Source of the DNA: Lumbricus terrestris
Taxonomy: Eukaryota; Annelida; Clitellata; Crassiclitellata; Lumbricidae
Assembly: GCA_949752735.1 (NCBI GenBank)
Contig: OX457047.1
Span: 35,426,113 to 35,490,112 of the forward strand
Direction: 5' to 3'
DNA length: 64,000 bases
Part shown: in pieces, positions 46,771-58,969 of the stretch
Position numbering within the stretch: the first letter of the stretch is position 1
How the letters are laid out: each line of letters begins with the position of its first letter
Translations under genes and position numbers: made by a program
The notes under the pieces: generated by a model
Told to the model about the DNA's origin: nothing
Databases searched by the model: none
Seen by the model: only the letters and a program-made list of their open reading frames with translations

Positions 46771-48411
46771 CCGTCTTAAAATATATTATAGTTTAAAGCT
46801 TATCTGAAAATAAGCTGGCTAATTTGTTATGCATTTACAAGCATATAAACAAAACTAAACTTTGGACCTGAGACATCAAACTACAGACAAGCTGATGTCA
46901 ACTTCCTTAGTGGGATATGCATGTAGAGATCTATGCTGATAATCGGCTTTAATTGTGCTTAAAACTTTTGCAGGCAGATTCTACCCAATATTAATGCATA
47001 TGCAGACCCAAGTTTATTTATTAAACAAAGACGAACATTTATGTAAACTGTCCTAAGTGCAGGTCTGGATATACCAGGGGTCTCAAACACGCGGCCCCAT
47101 GCGGCCCGCGAACCCGATTAATGCGGCCCGCGAACAGCCTCCTGGTTTTTGATTTTTAAAAATTAGAAGTCAGTTTAAAACGAATTTGCAGTTCCTTTAC
47201 GATTTGAACCAATGTTTAAACTTCTTTCTACTCCTTTTGCTGTGGACATTGAATCCCAACAGCAGATATAGGCATATATGCAGAAGGATTTAGTGGACCT
47301 TCAGTGCGATGCAACCATTGCAACGCCAAAGCAGAAGTATGCTACAGCGAAGTTTTATGCCGGTATCGCAAAATAGAGTATCTCCGTAACAATTGAATCT
47401 TCCCAGATGATGAGAAGTTGAAAAATGTCACTTCCGCGTGTGTTTATTTCTGCAAATTAACTTCCATTTGCTTGGTTTTGAACAAGCAGGTAGGCCCTAT
47501 GTTTATTCCTGTAATTTTGGTGACTTTGGTTTAGAGGACTTAGAACACTTAAGAACACTCAGAGTCTCTTGGCCTATCTAAATCCGAGTTGAATTACTCT
47601 GAACATTGCTTAGGACACTTAAAAATTAGAGTCATTTTAAATTTTGATTACAGCATGATTTCTTCCCATGCATTTTTCGATAATTGGGATAGAATGTTAT
47701 TTCAATTTTGTTTGTAGTACCATTATAGTTACACTTAAAATATAATATTATGTGAATTTTGGAGGATTATATTATCATCGTTACAATATTGTATGATGCA
47801 ATGACACATAACTTATTATATAGTTTCACGTGCATGAGAATATTTTTATGCTGCGGCCCGCGAGTCATTAAAAATTCCAAATGCGGCCCACATCAACGAC
47901 AGCGAGGTTCGGCATCGGAAGGACATCCGTGGAGACTTGGCGACTACAGGCAGGAGTCGGAAGGCTGGCGTTCCGTGGATAGATGTTGTTCGGCGACGAG
48001 GGACATCCGTAGAGGTTCGGCGACTACAGGCAGAAGCGGAGTCGGAAACGAGAAGCATCCGTGGAGGTTCATCTAGTACGAGAAAGGGCGAGAAGTTCGG
48101 CATCGAGGGACATCGGAAGGCTGACGTTCCGTGGGGCATAGGTTCGAATCCTATGACAGAACTGAAAGATAGACTCTGACTCGGGTTAATTGAAACATCG
48201 TGTAGATAAGGATCTTATACGTAGAATTTAATAAGGATAACGTTGAATGAGCTATTAATTAGTTATTAAAGTAGAAAGAAAACGAACAGTGACTTGTCGT
48301 TCCATTCTGTCTTCTAATCATTCATAAGTCTTCTAGCCGATTGGCTGAAGCGTACTTACGCAAGGCAAAGATCAAGACACTTTAGAAACAAGACCGGCCC
48401 AGTTTCCCGAC

Positions 48412-48950
48412 ATACAACACCAGACATACAGCCAACGGAGATACGAAGAACGCGATATACATCAGGGGTACAATTAACGGCAACGCTCAACAGTGCCTGA
48501 TCGACACCGGATCAGAGGTGAGTCTCGTGCCTGCTACAATTGTGAACGGTCTTGCCTGGCAACCGTGCAAACGAACGCTCTTCGCAGCGAACGGAACGGG
48601 GATCCGGGTACTTGTAGAGGTACAGGTTCCTCTCAAGATCCGCAAAGGTCTAGATATCAGTACCACTTTCCTGGTATCTGACCAGGTTAGTGAAGTGATG
48701 CTCGGAATGGACTTGCTCCGACATCATCGCTGCAGGATAGGATTTGGGGCAGGAGCACTCTTTGTGGGACGACATCGCATAAATCTCGTCAAAGGCAATG
48801 GACAGTCTTGGTGCCGACGAATCCAGGTGGCAGAAGAAGTCACCCTCGCCCCTAGATCACAGCAGGACGTTTTGAGCAAAACTGTTGGAGGAAAGCCAGC
48901 CCAGCCAACGTCGGGGGGCAAACTGTTGGAGGAAAGCCAGCCCAGCCAAC
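48412..48950 (+). pseudogene. Retrotransposon aspartic protease fragment, + strand copy
   Basis: The frame encodes NAIYIRGTINGNAQQCLIDT and GSEVSLVP, the DTGS active site of retropepsin-like proteases, then VMLGMDLLRHH, the usual (I/L)LGxD element. It breaks off after VGGKPAQPTS, where a 31-base phrase (AAACTGTTGGAGGAAAGCCA and on) is duplicated (48879 and 48920). No reverse transcriptase or integrase follows, so it cannot be autonomous. Type Ty3/gypsy-like by inference. Confidence 0.8.
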
Positions 48951-49118
48951 TATCCTGCAGCGATGATGTCGGAGCAAGTCCATTCCGAGCATCACTTCAC
49001 TAACCTGGTCAGATACCAGGAAAGTGGTACTGATATCTAGACCTTTGCGGATCTTGAGAGGAACCTGTACCTCTACAAGTACCCGGATCCCCGTTCCGTT
49101 CGCTGCGAAGAGCGTTCG
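48951..49118 (-). repeat. Exact inverted copy of 48572-48739
   Basis: The 168 bases are the reverse complement of 48572-48739 with no length difference and no mismatch that I found. The 211-base spacer would be a loop. Its right edge joins an unrelated point of the minus-strand copy at 49118/49119. Confidence 0.85.
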
Positions 49119-49862
49119 AGGAAGCTCCTTTCATGAGCTCTTCCACAAGCGAGTCCACCGACGTAGTCACACTATGCTGCGCTTCCGGTAACGTTTCCAC
49201 TTCGACTGGATGTAGATTTCCCAGAAACTGGTCTTCCAACAATTTCACTGGCCGGTCATTAAGATTAATGACTCGCACCGGCATCTCTGACGTGTCCTCA
49301 TCAAAAACCATTCTTGCCAGGCAAACACCAGGTCCGATTTCTCTGGATTCAGTCATCCACACCGACGTTGGCTGGCCTGGCTTTCCACCAACAGTTTTAC
49401 TCAAAACGTCCTGCTGTGATCTAGGTGCGAGGGTGACTGCTTCCGCCACCTGGATTCGTCGGCACCAAGACTGTCCATTGCCTTTGACGAGATTTATGCG
49501 ATATCGTCCCACAAATAGTGCTCCAGCCCCAAATCCTATCCTGCAGCGATGATGTCGGAGCCAGTCCATTCCGAGCATCACTTCACTAACCTGGTCAGAT
49601 ACCAGGAAAGTGTTACTGATATCTAAGCCTTTGCGGATCTTGAGAGGAATCTGCACCTCTCCAAGTACCCGGATTCCAGTTCCATTCGCTGCGAAAAGTG
49701 TGCGCGTGCATGGTTGCCAGGCAAGACCGTTCACCATTGTAGCAGGCACGAGACTCACCTCTGATCCGGTGTCGATCAGGCACTGTTGAGCGTTGCCGTT
49801 AATTGTACCTCTGATGTATATCGCGTTCTTCGTCTCTCCGTTGGTTGTATGTCTGGTGTTGT
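49119..49862 (-). pseudogene. Retrotransposon aspartic protease fragment, - strand copy
   Basis: Minus-strand frame with QQCLIDTGSEVSLVPA, VMLGMDWLRHH and a longer C-terminal part than the + copy (ESREIGPGVCLARMVF, PVRVINLNDRPVKLLE, VDSLVEELMKG). The frame stays open for over 300 codons with its upstream flank to 50049. About 500 bases are homologous and inverted relative to the + copy, at roughly 95% by eye. Confidence 0.82.
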
Positions 49863-50819
49863 GGTTGACAATGGCTTCGTCAGCTGACGACAATGGCTTC
49901 GTCAGAATACGTTTGCAGCTGAAGCTACCGAACCTGTTGTAGCCGACCTGCGTGTCGTGCGAAGCGGGCCGTATTTCGCATAACCTGTACCTGTAATCAT
50001 TCTGCGGTTTGTCAGATTGAATGTCATTATTAAACGAATATACACACATGCTGACTTGAGTTTGAGACCCCTGGGATATACAGTTACACGAAGCATATTA
50101 TAACGTTATAGCTGAAAAATATGGAAATAAATAGAAAATTTGAAGATTTCTCAAAAACGTTACGTGATGGGACAATTTCAAGGTGATTTTCGTGATCAGC
50201 AGCAGAAACTGCATAAGAAACACCTGAAAAGGTTCAGGAAGCAAAATCACTGTTGTCCAGTGTTATACATACATACGTCGTCGTTATCATTCTTATCGCT
50301 GCCGTTATTTATGTCGTCATTTTCTTTGCCTTTATATATATACACATATATATATATATATATACCGTATACTCTTTCTTGCACAGACATGTCAATCGAT
50401 ATAATAGCCTATGCCGTAGGGTATACATGGAGACATTGGAGGTCGGTTTCGTTGGTATATTGTGGCATGTCTGTTCACGTTCTTCCTATCTTGCACACTT
50501 GACCGCAAATCCCCTTCTGGTCAGCATCTGAGTATATATCTGAAGGTACACAAAGTGCAAAAGATTGAATATTGAGTGTAAACAGGTGACTCCATATATT
50601 ATTCTGCCTCCATGGATCTAATCTTTAGCCTCGAGCAAACTCGCTACAAAAACTCTTCAACCAGCGTCTGGCATCTAGGCCGCAACAGTCTATAGTCGTG
50701 CACCGACTGCAACGCGACTCCTCGAAATCAGATGCAGAGTCTCATGAACACTGAACACCAATCAACATACTTTCTTTCGCCTGCAGGGGTGTCGCAGACA
50801 ATTAATGGTACAATGCCCG

Positions 50820-51255
50820 CAACGAGTAGGAGGAGAAGAATGAGAAGAAGAAGAAGAAGAAGAAGAAGAAGAAGAAGAAGGAGGAGGAGGAGGAGGAGGA
50901 GGAGGAGGAAGAGGAGGAGAAGGAGATGAAGAGGAGGAGAAAGACAAGAATGAGAAGAAGGGAGAAGAGAAGAAGGAGGAGAGGGAGGAGAAAAAGAATA
51001 AGGAGGAGAAGAAGAAGAAGAAGAAGAAGAAGAAGAAGACGAAGAAGAAGAAAGGAAGGATAAAAGAAGAATGAGAAGGAGGGGAGGAGAAGATATGGAG
51101 GAGGAGAAGGAGGAGGAGGATATGAAGGGGAGGAGAGAAAGAGAAAGAGAAGGAGGAGAAGGAGGAGGAGGATATGAAGGGAGGAGAGAAAGAGAAAGAG
51201 AAGGAGGAGGTGAAAGGGATAAGAAATGGAGGGGAGGAGGATAAATATGCGGAGG
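50820..51255 (+). repeat. GAA/GAG purine tract, 430 bp
   Basis: Compound (GAA)n, (GAG)n and GGAGGAGGATATGAAGGGGA modules, the latter duplicated (51105 and 51160). Open frames are artefacts. Confidence 0.93.
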
Positions 51256-51362
51256 GGGAGGAGGAGTAGAAGAGGTTAGAATGTGTGTATAAAAAGAGTG
51301 CGGTTCAACACCTAATAAGTGTTTAGGTACAATGAAACTTAGAGCCATAATTTATTATCGGT

Positions 51363-51677
51363 TTGAGTAGGGCCTACAATCCTTCCATTGTCACAATTTC
51401 CATAGACTCTGGGACACATGCGGCGGATTCTAAACGGGTCCCATATATTTATCGGAATTTTGATGCAATATGGACTCCATGTTGGCTTGCTGGTCGTTCG
51501 AAGGGGCCTGGAATATTAGATTGCGTCTATATGGTCATACTAACCCATTATACCGACCACTGCAGTGCAGTAAATGGTATACGTGAATCCCATATAATTA
51601 TGGTCCTACCATCGGTCGGTAAAGGGTCAAGCATGCATAACAGCGCATTATTGCACCGTTCTACCTTCGTCTCTTGT

Positions 51678-51680
<3 letters not shown>
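51363..51680. other. Unannotated stretch, open but unrecognised
   Basis: One plus-strand frame stays open for about 100 codons before the GT repeat, but composition and content give no family or splice support. I see no gene. Confidence 0.3.
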
Positions 51681-51681
<1 letters not shown>

Positions 51682-51738
<57 letters not shown>

Positions 51739-51757
51739 CTGTGTGTGTGTGTCTTTC
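51682..51757 (+). repeat. GT microsatellite
   Basis: (TG)n of about 74 bases with one CC interruption. Confidence 0.95.
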
Positions 51758-52019
51758 ATCCGCCGTTGCTGTTGTCATGGTAACGCGATGCATAAGAGAA
51801 TGTGCAGCGAATTACTTTTGTTGGTTTATGACGGGCAATACAGCGAAATTGATTGCAACTCTGCAGAGCAACGCAGGAAATACATTATACTTATATGTTG
51901 TGTAATGTGTTACGTTGAACGATATAATGTTTTATGTTAGACAGTTAGACGATAGCTGCAGGCAAGTTATCTTATATATAATTATTATAGTCGCTGTAAG
52001 CACACAATTTGTATTATTG

Positions 52020-52091
52020 TATATATTATATATATATATAATATATATATAGTTGTATGCATATATATATAAGTACATGTATATATATAAT

Positions 52092-52145
<54 letters not shown>
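52020..52145 (+). repeat. AT microsatellite
   Basis: Interrupted (AT)n with GTAT units. Confidence 0.92.
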
Positions 52146-52146
<1 letters not shown>

Positions 52147-52588
52147 GAATGCGCAGCATTGTCGATTTTATATTTTCAATTTCTTGCATTCTTCAGTGAA
52201 GTGGTCAATCTTGGTGTTTTTCTAAAACTCTGTGCAAGTAAGATATTTAACTTTTTTAACTTGTGTGTGATTCTTACTCTTGTACAGACCTATAATCCTA
52301 TATACATGTAGGTCTAAAATCTGTAGTGCTAAGCTATTGTTTTGCCACGTGATCATCATCATTATCATCATATTTAGACGAAATCCATTTAGCAAGCTAT
52401 GGGTACAGATAATTGATCTCCATTTTCTCGGTTATTAAATTTTGTCACTATATATAGGTCTGTTTCCCTCAATGTTAGTCCAGGTCTTTCTGTGTCTCCA
52501 AGTCCGAATTCAGGCGGGTGCTAAGGGTCAGCCATTTGAGGGCCCGCAGTTAAAAATAAATTAAATATGTGCGCAGTAGACATGTGGG

Positions 52589-52738
52589 CATGGGCGGAGT
52601 TTATCAGGGGCTAGGGGGCTAAGCCCCCCAAGAAGACCCTAATTAATTTTTTTACCGTATAAATGGCACCTTTTTACAGGCTTAACCCCCCACGGAGGCT
52701 TTAGCCCCTCCAAGAACGGAAACCAAACTACGCCCATG
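52589..52738. mobile_element. Short MITE, TSD CATGTGGG, ends CATGGGCGGAG-type
   Basis: Starts CATGGGCGGAGTTT and ends AAACTACGCCCATG. CATGTGGG flanks both sides (52581-52588 and 52739-52746). 150 bases. Internal GGGGGCTAAGCCCCCC forms a hairpin. Same family as 7027-7319. Confidence 0.85.
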
Positions 52739-53149
52739 CATGTGGGTTATCAGAGGCAAGGGCCATTGCAGGGTAAATACGACACCCGGGGCTGCACGAA
52801 TGTCTCCATTTATATTGTCTATCTATTGTTCTCGTTCCTTTGCATGGAATTCTGTCAGCTGGAATTAATTCTTTTACAATGTCATGTTCAAACCATTGGA
52901 GTCTTCGCTGGTCGACTTTACCTATAGCAACGTTGTTTATATAACTAATAAAAATTAATTGTCTTAAGTAAACAACTAAACATCACCAATAATCATTTAT
53001 TATAGCCAACATAAAAATGCCAGGGCAGTGCGGCACTTGCATGATTGTAGGCTACGTGTGCACGTGTGTAGTGTACAATCTGGAACTAATAACACCTGTC
53101 CCAGGACTAGTAATGGTCCAAGGTACATTAATGTAGAGAAACAAAGAGT

Positions 53150-53740
53150 AGTGGCGGCGCCAGGAGTTCAGTTTAGGTAGGGGGTGGTTTGAAAAGGATG
53201 AATCACGAATCTCCAGAAACATTTCATTTTCCCAGTAAAAAAAACTGACGACCTTTTTTTCCTTATTTGGTAAAATCTTGAGAAAAACTTCATTTTCTCA
53301 GTAAAAAAGCTGACATTTTTAGGCGTTCGGTCGAAATCCCAAGAAAATAATAAAATATTTCAATTTCCCTGTTCCCCCCAAATCCTGGTGACTTTTTAGG
53401 GGGAAGGCTTAGTCCAAATTTCATGAAAATATTTCGTTTTCCCTGTGCAAAAAACCTGGCAACCTTTTTGGGGGGCTTAGTCCACCTTATAGCCTCTCTG
53501 GCGCTGACAGTGACAAGGAGTATAAGGTGTTTCATCCCGATTTTCAAATAAGAACAATCTATGAATGCTGATTGCCGTGGGCGTATTTGGGGAGGGGGAG
53601 GGCTACTGGTTCAAACTCACGATTTGCGTGACATAGGCTAATTATCCGAATTTAAAAAAACCCAGGATAATTCTGTGTATTTGAGACGAATGTCAATATT
53701 GTAAATAGAAGCCCAGCAGAGCTTTTCCTGGCTACGCCCT
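53150..53740. mobile_element. Degraded MITE remains
   Basis: Two candidate spans: 53150-53510 (TAGTGGCGGCGCCAGG start, CTGGCGCTGACAGTG end) and 53577-53745 (CGTGGGCGTATTTGG start, CTGGCTACGCCC end). Ends are imperfect and no clear target duplications were found. Confidence 0.4.
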
Positions 53741-53745
53741 TGCTG

Positions 53746-54370
53746 GTGGTGTATGCTTATATTCAAACATGCAGGAATAGATATATCCAGACAGTCAGAC
53801 AAGCAGTCAGACGGACAGAGATACAGACGGACTAAAACACCAGGTCAAAATATTCTTATCTATTTCCCCTGTAAATACGGTACTCCAGCGCATCATTAAC
53901 TCATTGAGCGACTAAAGCTAGTCTAGCTAAAAAAAACACTTAGCCCTAATAGGCCTAATTATTATTGTTGACCTACCTTAGCGATTCATTATTAGGCCTA
54001 CAAATAAGCGGAAAAACCGACAACACTGTTCCCTATTTCCTATTAAACAAATTGTGCGGCACCCAACCCTCACTTCCGAGAAAATATTTTTATCAGGTTT
54101 TATTTGGTATTTGTGCATTTCGCATTAGACCTACAAGAAATTTTGAGGCCCACAATAATGGTGAAATTAGACCTAAATCTATCTATAAATGCTTTGCACT
54201 GTGTTATGTCATCAATAATTGCGATTTTGTTAATATTGATTACCTGCATAAAAATCAACCTGTGATACCTGTAAGCACATTTAAATGGCTTGCAAATTAT
54301 ACATAGATGCTGTTATATAATACTTTCTAACATAGCCTATATATTATTGTACAGATACAATATATACAAT
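53746..54370. other. Unannotated stretch
   Basis: No gene or transposon end recognised. Two TAGGCCTA octamers (53951 and 53994). Confidence 0.4.
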
Positions 54371-54373
54371 TAC

Positions 54374-54610
54374 ACATACATACATACATACATACATACA
54401 TACATACATACATACATACATACATACATACATACATACATACATACATACATACATACATACATACATACATACATACATACATACATACATACATACA
54501 TACATACATACATACATACATACATACATACATAAATACATACATGCATGCATGCATGCATGCATTCATACATACATACATACATACATGCATACAGCCA
54601 TTCATACATA
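54374..54610 (+). repeat. ATAC microsatellite
   Basis: Near-perfect (CATA)n with CATG units at its right edge. Confidence 0.95.
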
Positions 54611-54942
54611 AATGTAATAAAATAATATATGTATATATGTGCATAATAATTGTATGGTTGGACTGACGATATATAGGCCCAAATTTTGACAATATTCAGC
54701 TGTCCAGCCAGAGAAATAGGCCTAAATCTGTTATAAAAATATTGTGTAATTATAATAATTTCAGTAATGAACTTCCATGAGCGTTTGATCGGTATTATTT
54801 TTGCAGTGGTTTAATTTACTCTGAAGGAATTTCATTTAGTAATGGAAGGCATTTCCACTCGCTCTCCCAATCATCCAGTTGACCATTATGCCCATCCTTC
54901 CTTGGCCGTAATGAGTATTAAAATGGGTTGGAACTTGTAAGG

Positions 54943-55170
54943 CTAAGATTGTAGCCTACAAGTCTGCTGCTGTTGGATTTGGAAGGTTGAGTTTGTAATA
55001 GGATCAAGACAACCTTCAACAGCTGCACCATGCTCTTCTGATGATTTTGAGTCTGCAGTTGTGTAGACAGGTTTGAATTGTAGGTGTAATTGGAAGTCCA
55101 TGTAACACCGCTTTAACACCATAACGACAAGTTGCACTGGTTTCCCATTCACATTCAGTACACCATCGTT
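54943..55170 (-). CDS. Possible minus-strand exon (unrecognised)
   Basis: A minus frame reads NVNGKPVQLVVMVLKRCYMD, then QLHLQFKPVYTTADSKSSEE and Gln-rich sequence to a stop. Composition is protein-like, but the family is unknown and splice sites are unclear. Confidence 0.15.
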   Translation of the reverse strand, partial: NDGVLNVNGKPVQLVVMVLKRCYMDFQLHLQFKPVYTTADSKSSEEHGAAVEGCLDPITNSTFQIQQQQTCRLQS

Positions 55171-55610
55171 GTTGAAGGGTTAAGGGTTGGAAGAGGGGGT
55201 GACTCAGAGGAGCCCACACGTACGCTCACAAGACAAAAAAAAACCATGATTAGCCTAAATAGAAGTTCCAAGTGTTTATCGAAAAGATGACTATTTATTT
55301 AGCCTTTACCAAATCATTCACCCCCAACCACTCATTTGCCCCAGACACCCACTTGACTTCTCAATCAACACCCACAGTGCCCCACACCCAATTAGTATAA
55401 TTTGCTCTAGATAATGTACAGATTTGAAGTTATTGTGATGTGTATTAATTATAGTACGACTGTTATTACTGCGTGCAGTTTCCTTTTTTCCATAGAATTG
55501 TGATGTCAGAATGTTTTCGGTATTTCTTCGTCAGAGATCATGGTTATTTTGTTTGCATGCCTTTTAACATATTATACTCTACATATTTTGTCAATAATAT
55601 GAACAGTTTT

Positions 55611-55826
55611 TCATCCGGTGATTTGCTTCAAAGGTAACAGAAGAGCGGATTGTAAATACTCGTGACATGGTTCAGGTTGCACATCGGTGCCTTCCGGCAG
55701 ATCGCTGTTGGCATGTCGAATGCCTACAACAAACCGTGTAAGACTCGGCTGAAGAAAGTAAGAGGCCCTTGAGGGAATGCCCTGGCGGCTCAAGTAGCAC
55801 CAACCAGCTCTTAGCTCAAACCCCAT
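55611..55826 (-). CDS. Possible minus-strand coding or repeat fragment (unrecognised)
   Basis: A 71-codon open frame (GFELRAGWCYLSRQGIPSRA and on). It may be part of an old retroelement rather than a host exon. No supporting domain. Confidence 0.12.
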   Translation of the reverse strand: MGFELRAGWCYLSRQGIPSRASYFLQPSLTRFVVGIRHANSDLPEGTDVQPEPCHEYLQSALLLPLKQITG

Positions 55827-56879
55827 TAGCTTTTCAACACCAAGTGTGAAGGAGAGTCCTAGACCAACTCATAACGAGAGTCGTGGGTGCGAATGAGTGG
55901 CAGGCAAGGATATGAAGTGTTAGTGTTAGTTCCATAAGTTTGATGCAGGCTGGGCATGGTTTTATGTGAGTGGGTGGTAAATCCTTGAAACTATGCCTGA
56001 ACATTCTTGTAGTTATAACAATAATGGAAGGAGAAATTTAGTGACTATGGCTACTCAAGTTTGATCATAAATATATAACTGGTTGACTACGTTGGTGCCA
56101 TTTCGGAAGATTGTCCTTTTTGGCCAACTGTATATATATACATATACACACATATATATACATACACATATATACAATTATACATATATACATGTGTGTA
56201 TATATATTTATATATAGGCCTAAGCTACATGGTATACATTAGAACCATTGATAATGCTTGCCATAGACAACAAACCAAACCATAGTGTGTTGGAATTTAC
56301 AAAAGTTTGATGCATGGTATTAAAGATGATTTATTCTAGTCATTTTAATTTATTCTGGACTGATCTTGATTCATTCGTTTGCATCATGACTCGGATCATT
56401 CCCAACTGATACCTGTGTATCCTGTATCTTCCTCCACATGTGAATAGCCATACATACATTGTCATATAGTAGAATAATAATTATTGATTCAAGTTTTAAT
56501 AATAGACTTGTTATGCAGATTTTGATGTTAACAGTGTTTTGCACTTCTTCAGCACTTGAATAGATTATATTAAATTTGCAAATGCATAATCCTGGTCTTT
56601 GAATTGTGCAAATTAGCTATAGGCCATAGTTCCTGTACACGTTACAGTACGTGCAGACTTAAGAAATTTGTGAAATAACACAGAGAAGAAAATGGAGACG
56701 TCAAACATTCGAACCTGCCTAAGGGCTGAGAACGGAAAGAAGAGGAAGAAGTCAATCTGCTTGCATGTCGTCTGTTCAGATTTATGGTACTGATCCAGAT
56801 CATATAAAATTTCTCCTAAACCGCCTTCCACTGTTGGAAGCACGTCAAAGAGCCGAAGGCGTTTTTTGCATGCCAACTA

Positions 56880-57040
56880 TATTTCTGGCAGGTTTCTATT
56901 ACATTTCGGCTGTGCATAGGCCTACATAGTACGGCTTGCCAAACAGACAATAGTGTAGCCATAATTCCTAAAATCACAACTATCTGCACAAATCTTTTAA
57001 AAAGTCGTTTTCTGAAGATATCTAAACAAAGCGGACACAT
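56880..57040 (-). CDS. Possible first exon with signal anchor (unrecognised)
   Basis: The minus strand from an ATG at 57040 reads MCPLCLDIFRKRLFKRF, then the hydrophobic VQIVVILGIMATLLSVWQAV. A short basic cytosolic tail plus one membrane span is typical of type II Golgi enzymes. A GTAGGC donor is possible near 56924. No downstream exon was identified. Confidence 0.22.
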
Positions 57041-57520
57041 GATTGTCACACAGGAAATGTCCTATAGCGCTGGGTAAGTTGCGTAAAGTAGCTACTTTCC
57101 GCCCACTAGAAATGACATCCACATGAAAATACCAATCGTAGTATGCTAGATAGCTCAATCCTCCTATTATAGGTACTTATGTAATGTCAGAAGAAAGCTA
57201 ATACTGCAAAGTCATGGACTTACTATTAAATCTTAACCCAATTTAACAGTTTTCAACTGTAACAGTTATGCATAGACACATTCAACAGACTACCCTGAAA
57301 TTTGCTGAATTTATACTTGTAAAAGTTTTCAAGAAAATAGCTGACAGTAATAAAGTGGACTGCAAGCACACTACTGAATCATAATCCAGAAAATGTTCAC
57401 ATTCCCAGTGTAAATTAACAATAGAATTATTGTCCTTTGTTTCCACACCATCCTCTGAGAAAGACAATTTATAAGATCCAAACAAACAAGGACAATCAAT
57501 ATTCTGCATATTATGCATGC
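57041..57520. other. Unannotated stretch
   Basis: No gene or transposon end recognised between the candidate first exon and the ATAC repeat. Confidence 0.35.
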
Positions 57521-57525
57521 ATATC

Positions 57526-57732
57526 GCATACATACATACATACATACATACATACATACATACATACATACATACATACATACATACATACATACATACA
57601 TACATACATACATACATGCATACATGCATACATACATACATACATACATACATAGTATTACATACATACATTGATACATACATACATGCATACATACATA
57701 CATACATGCATAAATACATACATGCATACCAT
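57526..57732 (+). repeat. ATAC microsatellite
   Basis: (CATA)n with several CATG units and a short CATAGTATTA interruption. Confidence 0.94.
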
Positions 57733-58969
57733 GTAAGTGTATACATCACACTTTCGTCCATATCAAACTTTCATTCATCTACTGCAGAACTTGTAAAAAA
57801 AAATCTGTGATGCGCTTCACCCAGTTCTAGTTCAACTAAACCAGTTGTGTTTACGCATACACATTTCTGACCCCTTTAATTGCATAAAAATAGTTTCATA
57901 TCCTGAAAACAGTATGACGACAAAATATTTGATAAACTCACATTTTGCATAATAATGGCAAAGCAATCCTCACGTAGGTTCACAGAAGTCATTGGTGACA
58001 TACTTTCAGAAGCTGCTTGCCATTCAGTTTTTAACTCTGCTGCTCGCACTATTGTAAGTTGTTTATGAATACATAATTCAGAAGAACAATTGCATTCCTA
58101 ATCATGCATTTATGTAGAGCCAATATAGAAACATCTGGAGAGAATAGCTTGTCTTACAGCAATGCATACAAAAGTTGCCACTTGCACCAATTGTAAATGA
58201 CGTTATCAGCGGTTAAATTGCTCATCGAGAGGTGTATCTAAATCTTACAAATCTATCTAGTGAATCGAAAGTGCTATTCGGATAATTACTGAATGTCTCC
58301 AAGGCTATGCAAATGGTCAATTTTTCGAACAGAAACAGGTTTGGAGATTTACGACAATCGATCATGAATTATTTAGTAGAAGTCATGAATAATTCATTTA
58401 ATACTAAAATAGCAAATACGAATATAAATTCAGTGGCTGGTCTCTTTTATTTGGCAGGTCTCATAGTTCAGCTGTTGGATCTCAGATACGACGACACTAT
58501 CCGGCTGAATTTAATCACTGACTTTATTTAATGCCATGTATCTACACATGCAACTGATGGATTTAGCCGGTGCTGCTGATGTCGTGACTGTTTAAAGTTG
58601 CAGGACTTCAACCAGAAGGCCAGCTCAATTTTCTCCTAAATTTCACATCATTTTGTTCATGAACAGTAACAACATTATCACACAATTACAGAAATGTAAA
58701 AAATTGAAAAATTAGAACATAATTGCATCCGAATTATAAACAATCATTTTAAATATGTGTCGAAATATTTGATTTTACCGCTGCAATCTTTAAGTTGTCC
58801 TTCTAGTCCTATTATACAACATGCCACACGAAATTTACAAAATGCAAAAGTATTTATAAATAAGCACAACAGTTTGGCATTCAGTTCGTAATTATATACC
58901 CCTCGGTTGTTGCATAATTTCAATCAAGTGAAATACACACCGGAGGAATACCACTGTCCAACAATCACT

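Larger units (their letters stand above)
47894..50044. mobile_element. Rearranged LTR-retrotransposon fragment inserted in the hAT element
   Basis: CACAT occurs at 47889-47893 and 50045-50049; joined without the insert, the hAT end would read through. The segment has repeated GGACATCCGTGGAG and GGCGACTACAGGCAG modules (47920-48130), a tRNA T-arm-like stretch at 48137-48155, then a + strand and a - strand copy of a retroviral-type protease region. Confidence 0.65.
47075..50073. mobile_element. hAT-type element, TSD GGATATAC, with captured retrotransposon DNA
   Basis: Both ends read CAGGGGTCTCAAAC, inverted. GGATATAC is at 47067-47074 and 50074-50081. Near both original ends occurs ATGCGGCCC/GCGGCCCGCG sequence (47098-47130 and 47853-47890), common in hAT elements. 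The 47894-50044 segment is an insertion bounded by CACAT. Confidence 0.87.
46383..50262. mobile_element. Harbinger-like non-autonomous element with nested hAT insertion
   Basis: Ends CACTGGACAACA and TGTTGTCCAGTG, each next to TTA (46380-46382 and 50263-50265), the 3-bp duplication expected of PIF/Harbinger. Subterminal TTTTGCTTCC and ATCACGTAA-GTTTTTGAGAAA are also inverted. Removing the 47075-50081 insertion leaves about 870 bases, including a 179-base tandem duplication. No transposase. Confidence 0.78.

Noticed and set aside
49081..49552. Plus-strand frame of 139 codons over the minus protease copy
   Set aside because: Antisense shadow of the minus-strand retropepsin fragment.
58307..58531. 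74-codon open frame before the hairpin region
   Set aside because: AT-rich with no family resemblance or splice sites. Likely chance.
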